Source: Gnetum montanum
Taxonomy: Eukaryota; Streptophyta; Gnetopsida; Gnetales; Gnetaceae
Reading direction: 5' to 3'
Assembly (NCBI GenBank): GCA_015680685.1
Contig: MNCI01029140.1
Coordinates: 189,396 to 253,395 of the forward strand
DNA: 64,000 bases
The stretch's first letter is position 1; every line of letters starts with the position of its first letter. The notes below the pieces were generated by a model. The model searched no databases and was not told the origin of the DNA. It saw only the letters and a list, made by a program, of their open reading frames with translations. Positions 21,591-34,910 of the stretch are shown piece by piece. Position numbers and translations under genes: made by a program.

Positions 21591-24100
21591 TATGAAAATT
21601 ACGGACCAAATCCTTGAAAACTCTACCAAATAATTCAAGTAAATTAGGCAAAGACACTAAATAAGAACATTGGATAGGTAGAGTTGATAATTTTCAATAC
21701 ACCAACTCATAGGGAGAGTAGCCTATAGGAATTTTCCATGTTGAGTGGTATTATCAAAGGACATCATTTAATTTTATGCTTCAATCTCTCCTATATTTGC
21801 TAATAGTTCTCATTAGGATCTTCATAATCTACTTATTGGTAACTTCTAATTGACTATTGGCTTGTTTGTGGTAGGATATTGTTAATTTATGTCCAACCCC
21901 CAAGTGTTGCATAAGTTTGCAAAACGTAGCACCTATAAAAAGGGTTTTGTTGTTAGAAATTAGTGCACATGGCATCCCAAACCTATTTACAACATTTTGT
22001 TATACAAACGATGTAGCAATGGATGATGTACAGTTGATGATTATTGTTGCTTCTGCCCATTTTGTATAGTAGTAATCAATGGTGACAATTATATATTACT
22101 TTCCATTTGACATGGATATGATAGAACTCATGAAGTCGATGCCCCATATGTCAAAGGGTTCTAGTGGTTGAATCCACTGTTGAGGTCCCTCCATTTGTGC
22201 AATCATCCCATCATCTCATTGACAACATTCACAAAAGTGGATAAATTGGTGGGTGTCCCTAAAGATGGTTGGCTAATAATACCCTACCATTAGGAACTTA
22301 ATGATCATGCATCTCAAAACATAGTGGTCCCCACAAGAAACTTCATGAGCATCTTGGAGAATGTGCAGTTGATCAGCATCAAGTACATACCAACAAACTA
22401 GGCCATTGGTGCACACCTTGTAAAGGTTTCCATTGATTTCCATGAAGTGTTGGACTTGATGAAGAAACTATTATTTCTTCCTATAGTCCAAATCTTATGA
22501 CATCTCTTGATTGAAATGGTAAGGATGTCATCATAACATTTTGGTTTTATGGGCATTTGTTCATTTATTGCATAAGCAAAGAGAAGCTCATTTGGGAATT
22601 CGTTAGAGAGTGGAATCTCCTCCTCTTTTTCATCCCATTGTAACTGAGACAAATGATCAGCAATCACATTCTCAATCTCCTTTTGATTTACTACTATAAG
22701 ATCGAATTCCTATAAGATCACCAACCACCATATGACACGAGGGCTCACCGTCGACTTGTTCATTAGGATGTGGATGGCACTATGGTCAATGTGCACAAAT
22801 ACTTTATATCCAAGCACATACTATCTAAACTTTTTTAGAGCATACACCACTGCCATCCATACTTAGTCTATGGTGGTGTAATTGAGTTGCACAACCACAA
22901 TGCTTTGGCTTATGTAGTGGATATAATATGGATATTTTTTATCACCCAATTATGTAAGCACGACTTCCAAGCCATAATTATATGCATCTATCATGATATG
23001 AAATAGTCTATACTACTTAGGTGCTCATAGAATTGGAGTCTTTGCAAGCTTCTACTTGAGAATCTGGAATGATTTTTTGCATTCCTTGGTCCAAATGAAT
23101 GGAGCATCTTTCTTTGTTAGCTCAACCATCAGTTTTGAGTTCTTAGAGAAATTATCTATGAATCATAAATAGTAGCCAGTGTGTCTAAGGAATGATCAAA
23201 CATCTTTAATATTTTCTAATTAGAAAATTATTCCTTTGATGATCCTTATCTTTTTAGGATTCATCTTAATCCCTTCTTGAGAAATTTTGTGCCCTAGTAC
23301 AATAACCTCCTAAACCATGAGATGGCTCTTTTGCCAATTGAGATGCAAGTTTGTTTCCACACATATTTTGAGTACTTGTTCAAGGCATTCCAAGGCTTGC
23401 TCAAATGTAGCACCATAAGTGGTGAAGTCATCCATAAAGACTTCCACTTTGGTACCAATTATCTTCTTAAAGATGCTTAAGACTAGGTGTTGGAAAGTTC
23501 ATGTGCATTGCACAAACCAAAAGGCATCTTTCAATATGCAAAAGTCCCTTAGGGACTCATGAATATTGTTTTGGTTTGGTATTTTGGTATAATCTAGATT
23601 TGGTTATAGCCATTATAACCATCCAAAAAATTGTAATATTAATGCCCAAATATGGTTCCCAACACCTAATCAACAAATGATAATGGAAAATAATCTTTGA
23701 ATTTTGCCATGTTTAACAATGTGAATTTGATAAAAAACCCACCATTTACCATCTTTCTTTGGCACTATCACAAGTGGGGTAAGCCACTCAATATTCACAA
23801 TGGGCTAGATGAACCCTTTCTTGAGGAGTTGCTCAATCTCCTTTTTGATGATCTATTTTAATTTTTGGTTCAACCACCATTGTGGTTACCTCCTTGGCTT
23901 CATAGATAGATTGGTATACATGTGGTGCTAGCATATCCATGGATCAATTCCAGTGAGTATAGGATATGACCAAGCAAAGGCTATTGACCATTTGTTAACC
24001 ACATTTAATAGCATTTGTTTCTATTCAAGAGAAAGATTACTCTTAAGAGGTTGGACATCTAGGATCTTAATGATGAATATGTTATGTAGGAACATGAATA
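21591..24100 (-). pseudogene. pol of A3: RT, RNase H, integrase (Athila-like)
   Basis: Minus strand. The RT part runs from about 24090 to 22950, with the YGATFEQALECLEQVLKI-like palm end readable near 23340-23430. RNase H spans about 22960-22620 and ends in ADHLSQLQWDEKEEEIP (start of the open piece 22398-22667), matching the Athila A.HLSRL box. The integrase zinc-binding and core regions lie at 22400-21900, and the C-terminal part reaches about 21600. Stops and frameshifts occur throughout. No protease or gag is left. Confidence 0.75.
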
Positions 24101-24104
24101 TTGG

Positions 24105-26150
24105 GACTATCATCCCAATGAAACACAATGGAAAAGAGATTAGCAACAAGAGAAATGCTATGAATCTATGAATGAGAAATGATTTATTAACCCTTTGTCA
24201 TTGCTAAACCACTCTTCTCTCCTTGATTTTGCTGAAGGGAACATGAACCAAAATTTACAGTCCATTGTAAATAATCCTAGTTTAGCTCAGAATGGATCTT
24301 ATGATCATAAGGGATCCAAAGGTGGGAGTCATAATAGGGAGAAAGAAAAGAATCATGATGATGATCATGGACATGACCATTGAAGAGGAGGTGGTAGGCA
24401 CCATGGTGCTAGTACTCCCTCTTCATCTTCATCATCCTCTTCTTCCTTCTCAAGCTTTGAGTAAAGCTATAGAGGGCATGACCATGATGAAGGTGATTAG
24501 TGGGATAGAAATGATCATGATCATAGAGCCTACCAAGATGATCGAGATTAGAGATATGGACATTCAACGGAGGCCCACCACCATGAGAGAATGGTAGCAA
24601 AGGGCATCATAAGAACCATGGTCATCATAGAGGCCATGACTATGACGAGCCTTTGCACGCATCTTGAAACATGTTGAACATTGTAGAGGTAGTTAAAATT
24701 TTCCAAGTTTGAGAGGGGGATACAATTCAAATCTGTATAATCATCTACAAGCCTTTCAGGATGCTTGTGCCTTGTAGAACATAGAAAATTATTGGTAAAA
24801 ACTTAAGCTATTTTTAAGGACATGCATAAAAAAAGTAGAAAGTTGGTATCACCCTTTTGAGCCAAGATCAATTCATAGATGGAGTACAATCCTTGAACTA
24901 TGTAAGGATAAATAACATACACACTTCAGAAAGAAAATCTAAGGATGGTGACAAAGAATACATTTACCTTTTAAGGTAGCCATGGATTAGTATTATTCTT
25001 TTTTTCATAGATGTCTTGGCTATGGTTATTCTCAATGGGGGTAACTTCACCATATCATAGATGGGCTTCAATTAGAAATGAGGATAACTCTTGGGATCTA
25101 TGCCCAAGAGAGCTTGTTAGAACTAATAGCCCATTAGATCCGAAGGCTCATTGAGTAGGTTGCAAAAGAAGAAGGAGAGCTTAGAAAGAGGAAAAGTGCT
25201 AAAGAGTATAATCAAGATCCTTCCATAAAAGAAAGGGAAGTTTGATTTGTTTAGAATGAGGAGGAGGCACCACATGATGAAGTGATGTAGGGAAAAATCT
25301 TATTGATCTAGAAATATATCTCTAAAATTTTAGCTAAGGTAGATAAAATGTAGTACTCTTTGGATGAAAAGGTCCAAATAACTTTAAAAATTGTAGAGGA
25401 ATCCAAATAGCAAAGTAGTAATCATGATTGCAGGAGAAGGAAGGAAGCTAAACATGCCCACGAAAGGGATAAGGGTAAAGTTACCATCTTAGAAGAGGTT
25501 GTGGAGTTTGAATCAGATGATGATGGTGGATGTGACATCTACCAATATGAACATCTTAAGGGATGTTTATTCTATTTTGTAACACTTGCAAGAATTTTTG
25601 GTGTACGCTCTAAATCGTAGATTGGGAGAAGGCAAGCACCCAAAACATTACCTTATCCTCAAGGTAATCTAAGGTAGTTCCACCAACAACAAACCTATTA
25701 TTCAAGTGGAGTTCCACCAAAAAAAAATTGGGTAGTATCATCAATGAAAACATCCATAGTAGTGGAGGATGCCACCACCAAGGTAGTAGTACCCTTACCT
25801 ATAGCTAGATCCATATGGGTACTATGTTTAGCAACTCATGCCTTTGCATGACTCTTCCAGTTACATTTCTTTCCAGCATCATTACTACTCTTCTAAGTAC
25901 TATAAAGCTCATTCTCCATCTTCAGGAGGGGAGTCCCCATATACTTATCACCCTTCTCATCCTTCTACTCAAGTTCCTCCATCCTCAATCCAATTACCAG
26001 TAGCTCCATAAATGCAAGATGAAATTCTAGCCTAGTTGCAATAACATAACGCCACCAGGGCCATTAATTTATAGCTAGCTCCTCAACTAAGTGGTTCAGA
26101 ACCTAGACTCAGAAAAAGATCATTCTTCTGAACCAATAGCCCTATAAATC
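24105..26150 (+). pseudogene. gag of A2
   Basis: Athila-like gag. It opens with a GNKRN/QQERHH-like segment shared with A4, then a low-complexity His/Asp/Arg tract (about 24340-24390) and a poly-Ser run (about 24415-24460). The capsid region lies at about 24640-25260, with QVAKEEGEL near 25150-25180, and a nucleocapsid-like CDIYQYEHLKGC segment at about 25533-25570 (A4 has CKICQYDHPKGC). It ends in a Pro/Gln-rich stretch (25640-26150). Many stops, mostly TAG. Confidence 0.7.
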
Positions 26151-29100
26151 CCTCACAAATGCATGTGGCTAATAACCCTACTTCTTCCTCATCCTTTGCA
26201 TCTAATTCGTTTAAGCCCCTTTTAAACCAATCATCTCCCAAAGTTCATACCATCATGTTAACCTATGTGGTAATCGATTGTATAAAAAATGGCCACCTTT
26301 CTAGAAAATTATCTAATGCTATAATTCCTCTCATTTACCTTCAAATAATCAAGAATGAGCCTTGAAAAGCTCTTCTAGATTTAGCCTCTCATGTCAATCT
26401 AATTTCTCATGAGATGTACAAAGCCAAAAACCTACCTCCACTCAAGAAGAGTAACATTCATCTTGAGTTAATAGACGAATCCATCACTATTTCCTTGGGA
26501 TTAGTGAAGGACATTGTGACCACCCTCTATGGGTGGCTATATCTTGTTGACTTCCTGGTCATCTATATTTAAAATTACAAGGGGAACTTCCCAATCATCA
26601 TGGAAATAGCTTAGCTAAGTATCGTTGATGCATAGTTCGAGATCCAAGATCTTTCCTTAGAGATTTCAAAGGAAAATGCATTTGGAAATATGATGAAGAA
26701 GAAAGTTCTATGCATTGCATACAATGATACAGGGTGCAACTCTATATAGAAACTATGGACCATAAAAATCATATCAATCTAGGCATGCAAATAGTATGTA
26801 GATGAATCTGCAATTCAAAGGTGCCTATATATAGTAGCCACAAAAAAAGGGGATACCTAGTGGCTCATAGTTGATATTGAAAAGAACATACTTTACATGG
26901 AACCTATGGAGAGGCTAACATGTGCCTATGTTAAATGCATGAATGAAATAGAGTAAGTTTATCACTAACTCTCTGATGATGAACCTAATGATACCTTGGG
27001 GAGAGTTGGAAATCATTAAAAATTTCAAACAAGAGGCCTTAGGGTTGAAAACTCTACCTACTGACATGGAGTATGCGTTCCTGAAAAATGGCAAGCCAAT
27101 GATAATCAATGCCAACCTTGGTCTTGAATAGAAAGAGAAGCTAATGAATGTGGTTAATAGATGGCCAATAACCTTTTCTTGGTCATATCCTACACACACT
27201 AGGATTGATCCTCGGATATGCTAGCATCATATCTATACTAATTCTTTCATCAAGCCAAAGAAGTAGCCATAGTAGCAACTGAATCCAAAATTGAAGTAGA
27301 TCATCAAGAAGGAAATTAAATAGCTCCTCAAGATAGGGTTCATCTATCTAATTGCTTATAGTGAGTGGGTTAGCATACTTGTAATGGTGCCAAAGAAAGA
27401 TGGTAAGTGGATGGTGTATATTAACTTCAGTTTGTTGAACATGAAGACATACAAAGATCAATTTTTCTTGCCATTTGAGGACTAGGTGTTGGACACCATT
27501 TCTAGACATTGTTGTCATAGCTTTCTAGATAGTTATAGTGGCTATAACCAAATTTAGGTTGCACTAGAAGATGAAGCCAAACTACAATCACAAGTCCTTG
27601 GGAGACGTTTACATATAGAAAGATTCTTTCTGATCTATGAAATGCCCCTACAACCTTCCAACACCTTGTCCTTAGCATTTTTTAGAAGCAGATTGGTAGT
27701 AGGATGGAAGTCTTCATGGATGATTACTCCACCTATGGTGCTACATTTGAGTAGGCCGTAGACTGCCTTGAGAAAGTGCTCAAAAGATGCATGAAGACAA
27801 ACCTTTAGCTCAATTGAAAAAAGAGCTATTTGATTGTCTAAGAGGACAATATTCTTGGGCATAGAATTTCTCAAGAAAGGATTAAGGTGGACCCTAAAAA
27901 TATTAGGATCATCCAAAGAATAACCTGCTAATTGGAAACTATTAAATATGTCCTAGTCATTCGTTGAACACACTTGCTACTACTAATGATTCATAGAGAT
28001 TTTCTATAAGATCACTAAATCATTGGTCAAGCATACAAACAAAAATGCTCCATTCATATGGATGGAGGATTGAAAAAATGCATTCTAGCAAATTAAATAA
28101 AATATTATAAAAAATATAATTCTATGAGGACCTGATCAGTCCTAACCATTTCACATCATGACAGACACATCAAAATATTCCTTGGATGCAATGCTTACAT
28201 AGTTGGATGATAACAAATGTCTTTATTACATCCACTACATAAGTTAAAGCATTGTAGGTGCATAATTGAACTATACCAAAACAAAGAAAGGACTATTGGT
28301 AGTGGTGTATGTCTTACAAAAGTTTAGGTACTATGTGCTTTGATAGAAGGTGTTTGTGCACACCAACCATAGTGCCATTTGCTTTCTCATAAACAAGCTA
28401 ACAATGAGCCCCATTTTATATAGTGGCTAGTGATCTTTACAATGGTGAATCGAAAGGGAACTAAGAATGTGATCACTGACCATTCTTCCTAGTTACGATG
28501 GGATAGCAAAGAGGAGGAGTCTCCACTTTCTGATCATTTTCTTGATGAACTCCTCTTTTCTAGTGTGATAAATGAACAAGTGCCCATTGAACCTACATGG
28601 TACGATGGCATCCTTACTTATCTTCTTACTCAAGAGATGCCACAAGAGTTAGACCATCAGAAGAAGCAATAGTTTTTTCATTGGACAAAATGTTTCATGG
28701 ACATTAATGGACACCTCTACAAGGTATGCATTGATGGAATAGTTTGTTTGGGTGTTCTTGATGTATATCAACTACACATTCTCCAAGATACTTAGGAGGA
28801 TCCTTGTGGGGGTCACTATGCAAGGAGACACATAGCCATTAAGATCCTAATGGTACGGTATTATTGGCCAACCCTCTTTAGGGATTCCCACCACTTCATT
28901 TAATTTTTTAAAAATTTTCAATAAGATGGTGGGATAACTACTCAAATCGAGGAACCTCAATAGTGGATCCAACCATTGGAATCCTTTGACATCTGGGGCA
29001 TAGACTTGATCAGTTCTATGACATCCATATCAAACAAAAAGGCATACATAACAGTTGCTATTGACTATTGTACAAAATAGGCAAAAGAAATAGCCATCAC

Positions 29101-29560
29101 TGATTATACATCCTCTACTATTGCTCAGTTTGTACAACAAAATGTTGTAAATAGGATTGAAGTGCCACGTGCACTAATTTCTAACAATGGTACTCATTTT
29201 ACAGATGCTTCTTTTCATAAGCTCATGCAACACTTGGGGGTAGAACATAAATTAACAACACCTTACCACCCCCAAGACAATGGTCAAATAGAGGTTATTA
29301 ATAGCGAGATCTCTAAAATCCTAATAAGAATAATTAGCAAATAAATAAGAGACTAGAGCACAAAACTTAATGATGCACCTCGGGCATACCGCTCAACATG
29401 GAAACTCCCTATAAGCTACTCTCCCTATGAGCTAGTGTACAAGAAAATTTGAACTCTTCCAATTCAATCCAAGCTCCATACACTTTTAATAGCTTGTAAC
29501 CTTGACCTTGACTTGAACCTAGCACAAAAAGAAAGATTGATCAACCTTAATGTGCTAGAT
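26151..29560 (+). pseudogene. pol of A2: protease, RT, RNase H, integrase (Athila-like)
   Basis: Protease region at 26190-26700, with the KSNIHLELIDESITISLGLV phrase that matches the Athila L.LADQSI..P.G..ED box. RT at 27230-28130: the PIAYSEWVS.LVMVPKKDGKW block near 27350, then the FMDDYSTYG-equivalent catalytic stretch near 27715. RNase H reaches about 28510 and includes a DHSS-like box. Integrase at 28560-29560: a GGHYARRHIAIKILM zinc-finger side, RYYWPTLF, FDIWGIDLI, an open piece at 29162-29344 with PRALISNNGTHFTDASF and TPYHPQDNGQIEV, and a C-terminal LPIGYSPYELVY-like block. Multiple stops; inactive. Confidence 0.82.
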
Positions 29561-31040
29561 GAGAATTGATTAGTGGCCCTATCTAAAAAATCATAAAAAC
29601 ATAAAATTTTAAAAAAGAAAACAACATGATGGAAATTCAAAACACACCCCTTAGATAAAATAATGAGCTACAAGTAATGGTTATGTGACTAGAAAGACAT
29701 GTTACCCATTCTTGAAGCTCCCCTCTAACAAAGGCCCTTTCTCACTTCTTGCTTCTCTTTTCTTCTCAAATAAGAAATGGTAATTGATCTCTGAAAGCAT
29801 TCTTGTATCTCAAGGGGATGGTTTGATCTTAGAATGATGATGTGTAGTCACTGAAAGTGATTGGTTTTGATCTGGACTAAAGATGGACTTTATCGGGTCA
29901 TTTAACAATAAAATCCACAAGGGACTTCATTTGCCATGATTAAGAACTCTATTCCACCTTATTTCTCATCCATCAATGCTTTTCATAACTCACCTCACTT
30001 CTAGTTTCCATGTCTTATTCAATGTCCTAGTTTGATGTGTTGAATTTCTTAGGTAGATTCTTTCAAATTTGATCCTTAACTTTTCATAATTGTTCATTGA
30101 TTGTGGGGCCCATGGACTCCATGGTTTGAGGATATGCAAGGGTATAAAAGAACATGAGCCTACTATGGGGAGGATCCACTTTCATATCTCTTGGTAGGGT
30201 TAGTTAAGTTCCTTATCCTTAAGCATTTTTGTACTAAAATCCTTCGTGCACCCCATCAGTTACATCCAACTATGTGCTCCTTAAGGCATTTCTTCATAAG
30301 ATTTCATTCTCCCCTTAATTTCTCCAAATTTGTGAACTTCCTAGTCCTCTTCAAGTATTTAATTGTGTTCATGGCTTTTCTGGCTCTCCAAAGATCCCAA
30401 ATTCATGGTAAAACTTGTATTTTTTGAAATATTTAAAGTGAAAACTTTTATGGGACAATGCCATCGATGGGATTTCATATGCACATATCACCCATCAATG
30501 AGACCCCATTAATGCAAGGAAAAAATTCCTCGAAATGCACGAGGACCCTTTAAAATTTTTTCACATTTTCTCATAAATGATAGGGAAGTTGTTGAATTTT
30601 CTAGAGCTCAGAACCCTCCAAGAGCCATATCTTCCAACCTATTTATCCAATTCACTCCATTCTTCAACCTTGTAGCTATTAGAGGTAAGCTCTTTATGAT
30701 GGGGGTAACAAACCTTAATATTTTGACATAAATTGTTTTGAAATTTTTCTAACTCTCACAAAGGTTTAATTAAGAAACCAACATTAAAATATTAATTCAT
30801 GAAAGTTAAACACTTCCAACAAGCTCCGATGACATTCTAAGATAAAAATCATTTAAATACCAATAAATAATCAATTAGCCATGGTTAAAACTTAGCCTAA
30901 GTGTAACTTCCTAATAAGATAAGGTACCTAAAGGTCATAAGTTACACATTATATGCTAATCCTTGGTTATGTTTTGACCACATATGACCCCTAAAAAATG
31001 CACATGCAGGAAGGAGGACCATTTCAACCAAGGGAAAAAT
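29561..31040 (+). other. pol-to-ORF E spacer of A2
   Basis: About 1.5 kb without a coding pattern. Landmarks shared with A3, A4 and D: GAAAGACATGTTACCCAT (29692-29709), GGGGAGGATCCAC (30166-30178), a U3-like CCATCGATGGGATTTC block (30462-30477) followed by CCCATCAATGAGACCCCATT, and the CACAAAGGTTTAATTAAG segment (30766-30783) that also opens A5. In this copy the TATA box seen in A3 and D has decayed. Confidence 0.65.
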
Positions 31041-31049
31041 GACCACAAA

Positions 31050-33845
31050 CATGAAGGGGCCAAAAATAGTCCCATGAGAAAATAGCGATCCTTGCCATAG
31101 GATCTTTTAGGAATGAGCCTAAAGTGAAATCTATCTATTCAGTTCCTAAAGAAGTGACCACAATAGAATAGTCTCACCAAGATGAGGCATGAGAGTCTAG
31201 AACAAACCCTAAGGTTACCTTAATGGAGGCTTATCTCAAGTAGATTACAAATAAGGAAGTCTAGAAATCTATGCTCCAAGAGTTGAACTTTGGATCTTTC
31301 TTAGAGTTCACACCACTAGAAGTCAAAGCATAATTATAGAACTCTCCTATATAAACCACAATCACTTTGAGTGAGTAGTGGTACATAGGAGAGACATACT
31401 TATTTTGGAACAACTGGAAGGTCAATTCAATAGTTATGATGAAGGAAATTTCATTGTCTTACTTTGTGAAATCCATTGTAGAGGCTCTTGGGTTACTAGA
31501 AATTGGGGCCAACCTTATTGAAATCCCAATGTAGGTAGATCCTAGCATCAAGAAATAATGAAGATAGCGATGTTATGGAATCCATCATAAGGAGCTTAAT
31601 GCACTCACCATGTCATAGCATGCATAATTTAATATTTTGGCCTTCCACCTCAATGCAATGGTGAGGGCAAGCAAGATCATAGACTTGTCTACCTGTGCAT
31701 GTGCTACTCTAAGTGCTAGATTCCTAGTCAACCTTCCACATCTAATTTATGTTGAGATAGAGAAGTGGTTTAAAGAAAATGAATGTGGAAGGAAGTTACT
31801 CCCCTTCCCATGTCTTGTTCAAAAATTATGTAAGAGGGAAGGAATAACACACTACACAAACAATGTCATTAAATGTGCTACATCTGCTTCCTAGGCAGAG
31901 ATGATGAAGGAAAAAGTGCCTATGAAGGTCATCTAAGAATAAGAGCAATAATCGCCACCTCCACCACCTACTCATGAAACAAAACTAGAGTTTCATGCTT
32001 CTCTTAAGTGCATGCATGAGATCCAAGAGTAGCTCTTGCATGACTAGGAGTAGTAAGAAGGAACAAGTGGTGATGATCCATCTATGTATCACCCAAAAAA
32101 TGAGCCACGCCAACAAAGTGGCTCAAACCATAAGCTAGATGCAAGAAGGTGGGCAAATTTTCTTAGCCCAAAGAACATATTTTCCCATGAGATCAAATCC
32201 TAATACTCAATAGGTAATAGTATCTCTCTCTCAATAGTAGTAATTCCCAAAAATATCTAGGAACACCATTATTTGTTTGGTGCATGTGGAGGAGGGCAAG
32301 AGAACAATTGTCTTAGTGATGTAGCACCATGGGCAAGAGATAGCAGCAGAGGTAGTTGCTAATAGAATTACTAAAGCATTGAATGCACCTACAACATTCA
32401 TATTAGAAATTTTTGCACTCAAAGATGCTTAGACATTCATAGGAATCCTTAGTAGTAGATTAAGTGCAACCCAAAATGAGGAGTTGTTGAACGAATTCAT
32501 GGGAACCACGTAACTGATTCTGGATGTCTTTGACCTTCTAGATATAGTCACTCTAACCTAGTTAGAGATGCTTAAAGTAAGTAGTAAATAAATCATATTT
32601 TATGAGCAACTTGAAATAACCCAAGCTAAGAATGAACACTCTACTACAAAGGTTGCCAAATTAGGAGCCCACCATTCTAATCCTACATGTCTCAACCCTG
32701 TACTAAAACATGATGAAGCCTTAAAATGGCTTGAAGATAAGATCAAAAGGTTTGATAATGCAAAGGTGATGGTCATATTTGACTAGTTCATGACCAATGC
32801 TAGAATGTACACCATTCGAAAGGACTTGGTCTAAACACATCATAAGAATGTAATTTTGACCACAAAAATTCATTGCCTATAGAATGTTAATGTGCAAAAG
32901 TAGTAGATGAAAGATTTTATCCATCAACAACAAAAGTATCTAGCCAAATTAAATAATGAATTAAGGATATTAGCAACAGAAAATATAAATCTCTCTATGG
33001 AGGAAGTTTGAGCACGTTACCAAAGATCTGTGATAGAGATAACTACCTAGAAAAATGAGGTTCTCAAATTTGAGAGTTAAGAACTATTACAAATATCAAG
33101 TTAGTATAGAAAAAGAAATAAATGAAAATCATGTTTAGATTATGAAGGAAAAAATCAGTGAGGTCCTCCAGTAGCTCAAAGAAGGAGGCAATGTTTGGCA
33201 ACCTATCTTTGATAGGCTTAATCATTATAAGAAAGAAGAGATCTACATGAAAGAGCTACATGTTGAAAAGATGATGGAGTAAATGAAACTTGCAAATATT
33301 TGTTATGAAAATATGGTGATGCTAACTACTGGAAGGTTGTGATTAGAATTAATAAAACAAGTGGCTAACTTGTACTTATTATATGAGGTAGAGTTCAAAC
33401 ATCACAAAGACACCAAGGAGACACTCGAGATTGCTAATGCCGAACTCAAGGTTCTCAAAGTAAAGTTCACTAATTAATGATAAACCATTAAGAACCTAGC
33501 TAAGTAGATGAACAATTACTAGGAGCTATGCAATGTGTTCAAAGTGTTCGATATCGAATGTAAATAGTTTGTTGCTTCGTTCATGAATGTTAAGGATTTG
33601 TTCCCTACAATGCCTTGTCCATGGAATATTCCCTTTCCAGCCCACATTGGTGATGTAGCATGGACTATGCATGATCCCTAGAGTAAGGAGGAGAAGATGA
33701 AGGAACTATTGGTCACCTTTCATGTTCCACCAAAAGTTGTAGCTGCTAAAGGAAAACCATAATTACCTCAACCACCATGTGCACCCAATGTAGGAGAAGG
33801 TCCTTTAAAACATCAGGAGCCTCCACTACCTAGGATCATTTACTC
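31050..33845 (+). pseudogene. ORF E, copy E3 (in A2)
   Basis: Same architecture as E1: an N-terminal domain with ELNFGSFLEFTPLEV (about 31283-31330) and the best open piece at 31637-31894 (ARFLVNLPHLIYVEIEKWFK, then FPCLVQKLCKREGITHYTNN). A linker with Gln/Thr follows, then a coiled-coil region at 32580-33470 including LEIANAELKVLKVKF, and the terminal block FPAHIGDVAWTMHDP then KEEKMKELL at about 33638-33710. There is a stop roughly every 20-60 codons. It is followed after 190 bp by the polypurine tract and L3. Confidence 0.78.
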
Positions 33846-34030
33846 TTATTCATTGTCTTTGAACTATCAAATGAATTGTGCTTGTTAGTCTTATCTTGGT
33901 ATTCAATTTTGTTGTCCTAAACATCAAAATTTTTATAATCATTGTAAAATTGTAATCAAAATTTTTGTTAGTTAATAATTTCATACTTCCCAAATTTTAT
34001 AAAGAACTTGAGGATGAGTTTGCATTCAGT

Positions 34031-34040
34031 CATGGGGGTA
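34031..34040 (+). other. polypurine tract of A2
   Basis: CATGGGGGTA immediately before the TGATGAG of L3, the plus-strand priming site. Confidence 0.8.
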
Positions 34041-34910
34041 TGATGAGTCATATGGTTTAGCCATGTTGATGGGATGCCATGAACACAACCTCGTTAATGG
34101 GATCTCATCAACATAGGTTTTGACCTGTTGATGTGTACCTATTGATGGGGCACCCTATTTTTGCCTATAAATGTGCATCCTCCATCATATTTATGGCATT
34201 AGATTTCATAGTTATAGTAAAGCTCTTGTAGTTTTCACATTCAAAAGTTAGAATATTTTCTAAGTGTCCCTAGTAGAAGTCAAAGAGTGTACGGATCTTT
34301 ATTCAAGCACTATTGTACCTAAGCACTTCAGTGTGTGTGGCAATAAAGATGAGCTTTCTAAAAAAACCTTGCAACACTTGGACTAGATTAATTATTTCTT
34401 TATACATTTAATATTTTAAGTAATTTTCTTTAATGTTTTAAGTAAGTAAAGTAATTAATTAAGATAAATTAAATAGTAAACATAACTACAACCACTTCAA
34501 GCATATGTGTAATGTTTGGTAATCCCAGTAACACTTAAAAATTGATAACCCACTAGCACTATACATGTTTAGGATGTCTACTATAAGTGAGAACAGATGC
34601 TTATGTTAGGATTAGTTAAGTGTTAGCTAGTTGTTAGACTACTTTAGCAATTAAATTTTGTTATTCATTATTCTTTATCCTTAGACAACTTATAACTTAA
34701 AATGATACAAATGATAAAAATCATATGGCTTAGTTACACTTAACCATGCCCTTGCACTTACAAGTATAACTAGGAATACAATGATTGCAATAGTTGATTC
34801 ACCTCCTAGATAAGTGTATGTAGAAACCTAAGTCCCTGAAATTCAATAAGATTGTGCATAAATGCTTGTGATTTGTATGGTTGGGCATAGGGCCTACTTG
34901 TCACTCATCA
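34041..34910 (+). repeat. LTR L3 (3' LTR of A2)
   Basis: 870 bp, TGATGAG...CTCATCA. The U3 carries a full set of TTGATGGG/CATCAAC motifs (34060-34165), then TATA 34166-34173 and AATAAA 34342-34347. The right end is followed by the GTGTT target-site duplication. Confidence 0.92.

Larger units (their letters stand above)
16732..24100 (-). mobile_element. A3: inverted, 5'-truncated Athila-like element inside A2
   Basis: Read on the minus strand from right to left: RT from its N-terminal part, RNase H, integrase, spacer, ORF E (E2), polypurine tract and a complete 3' LTR (16732-17603). Gag, PBS and 5' LTR are absent. It breaks at about 24095-24105, where the + strand gag leader of A2 resumes. 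I see no target-site duplication, as expected if the far end is a deletion or rearrangement breakpoint. Confidence 0.8.
15670..34910 (+). mobile_element. A2: Athila-like LTR retrotransposon, both LTRs, with nested A3
   Basis: 5' LTR 15670-16475, tRNA-Asp PBS 16477, leader, [A3 insertion 16732-about 24100], gag, pol, spacer, ORF E (E3), polypurine tract, 3' LTR 34041-34910. Without A3 it is about 11.9 kb, normal for Athila. The tRNA-Asp primer, the integrase phrases FDIWGIDLI and TPYHPQDNGQ, and the large 3' ORF all point to Athila. By eye the two LTRs differ at very roughly one site in seven or eight, so the insertion is old. All reading frames are broken. Confidence 0.88.

Noticed and set aside
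24292-24730. Met/Ile-rich + frame and overlapping minus frames
   Set aside because: Alternative frames of the His/Asp-rich gag tract of A2.
26915-27916. Minus-strand frames over A2 RT
   Set aside because: Antisense to RT, which is identified by several motifs in the + direction.
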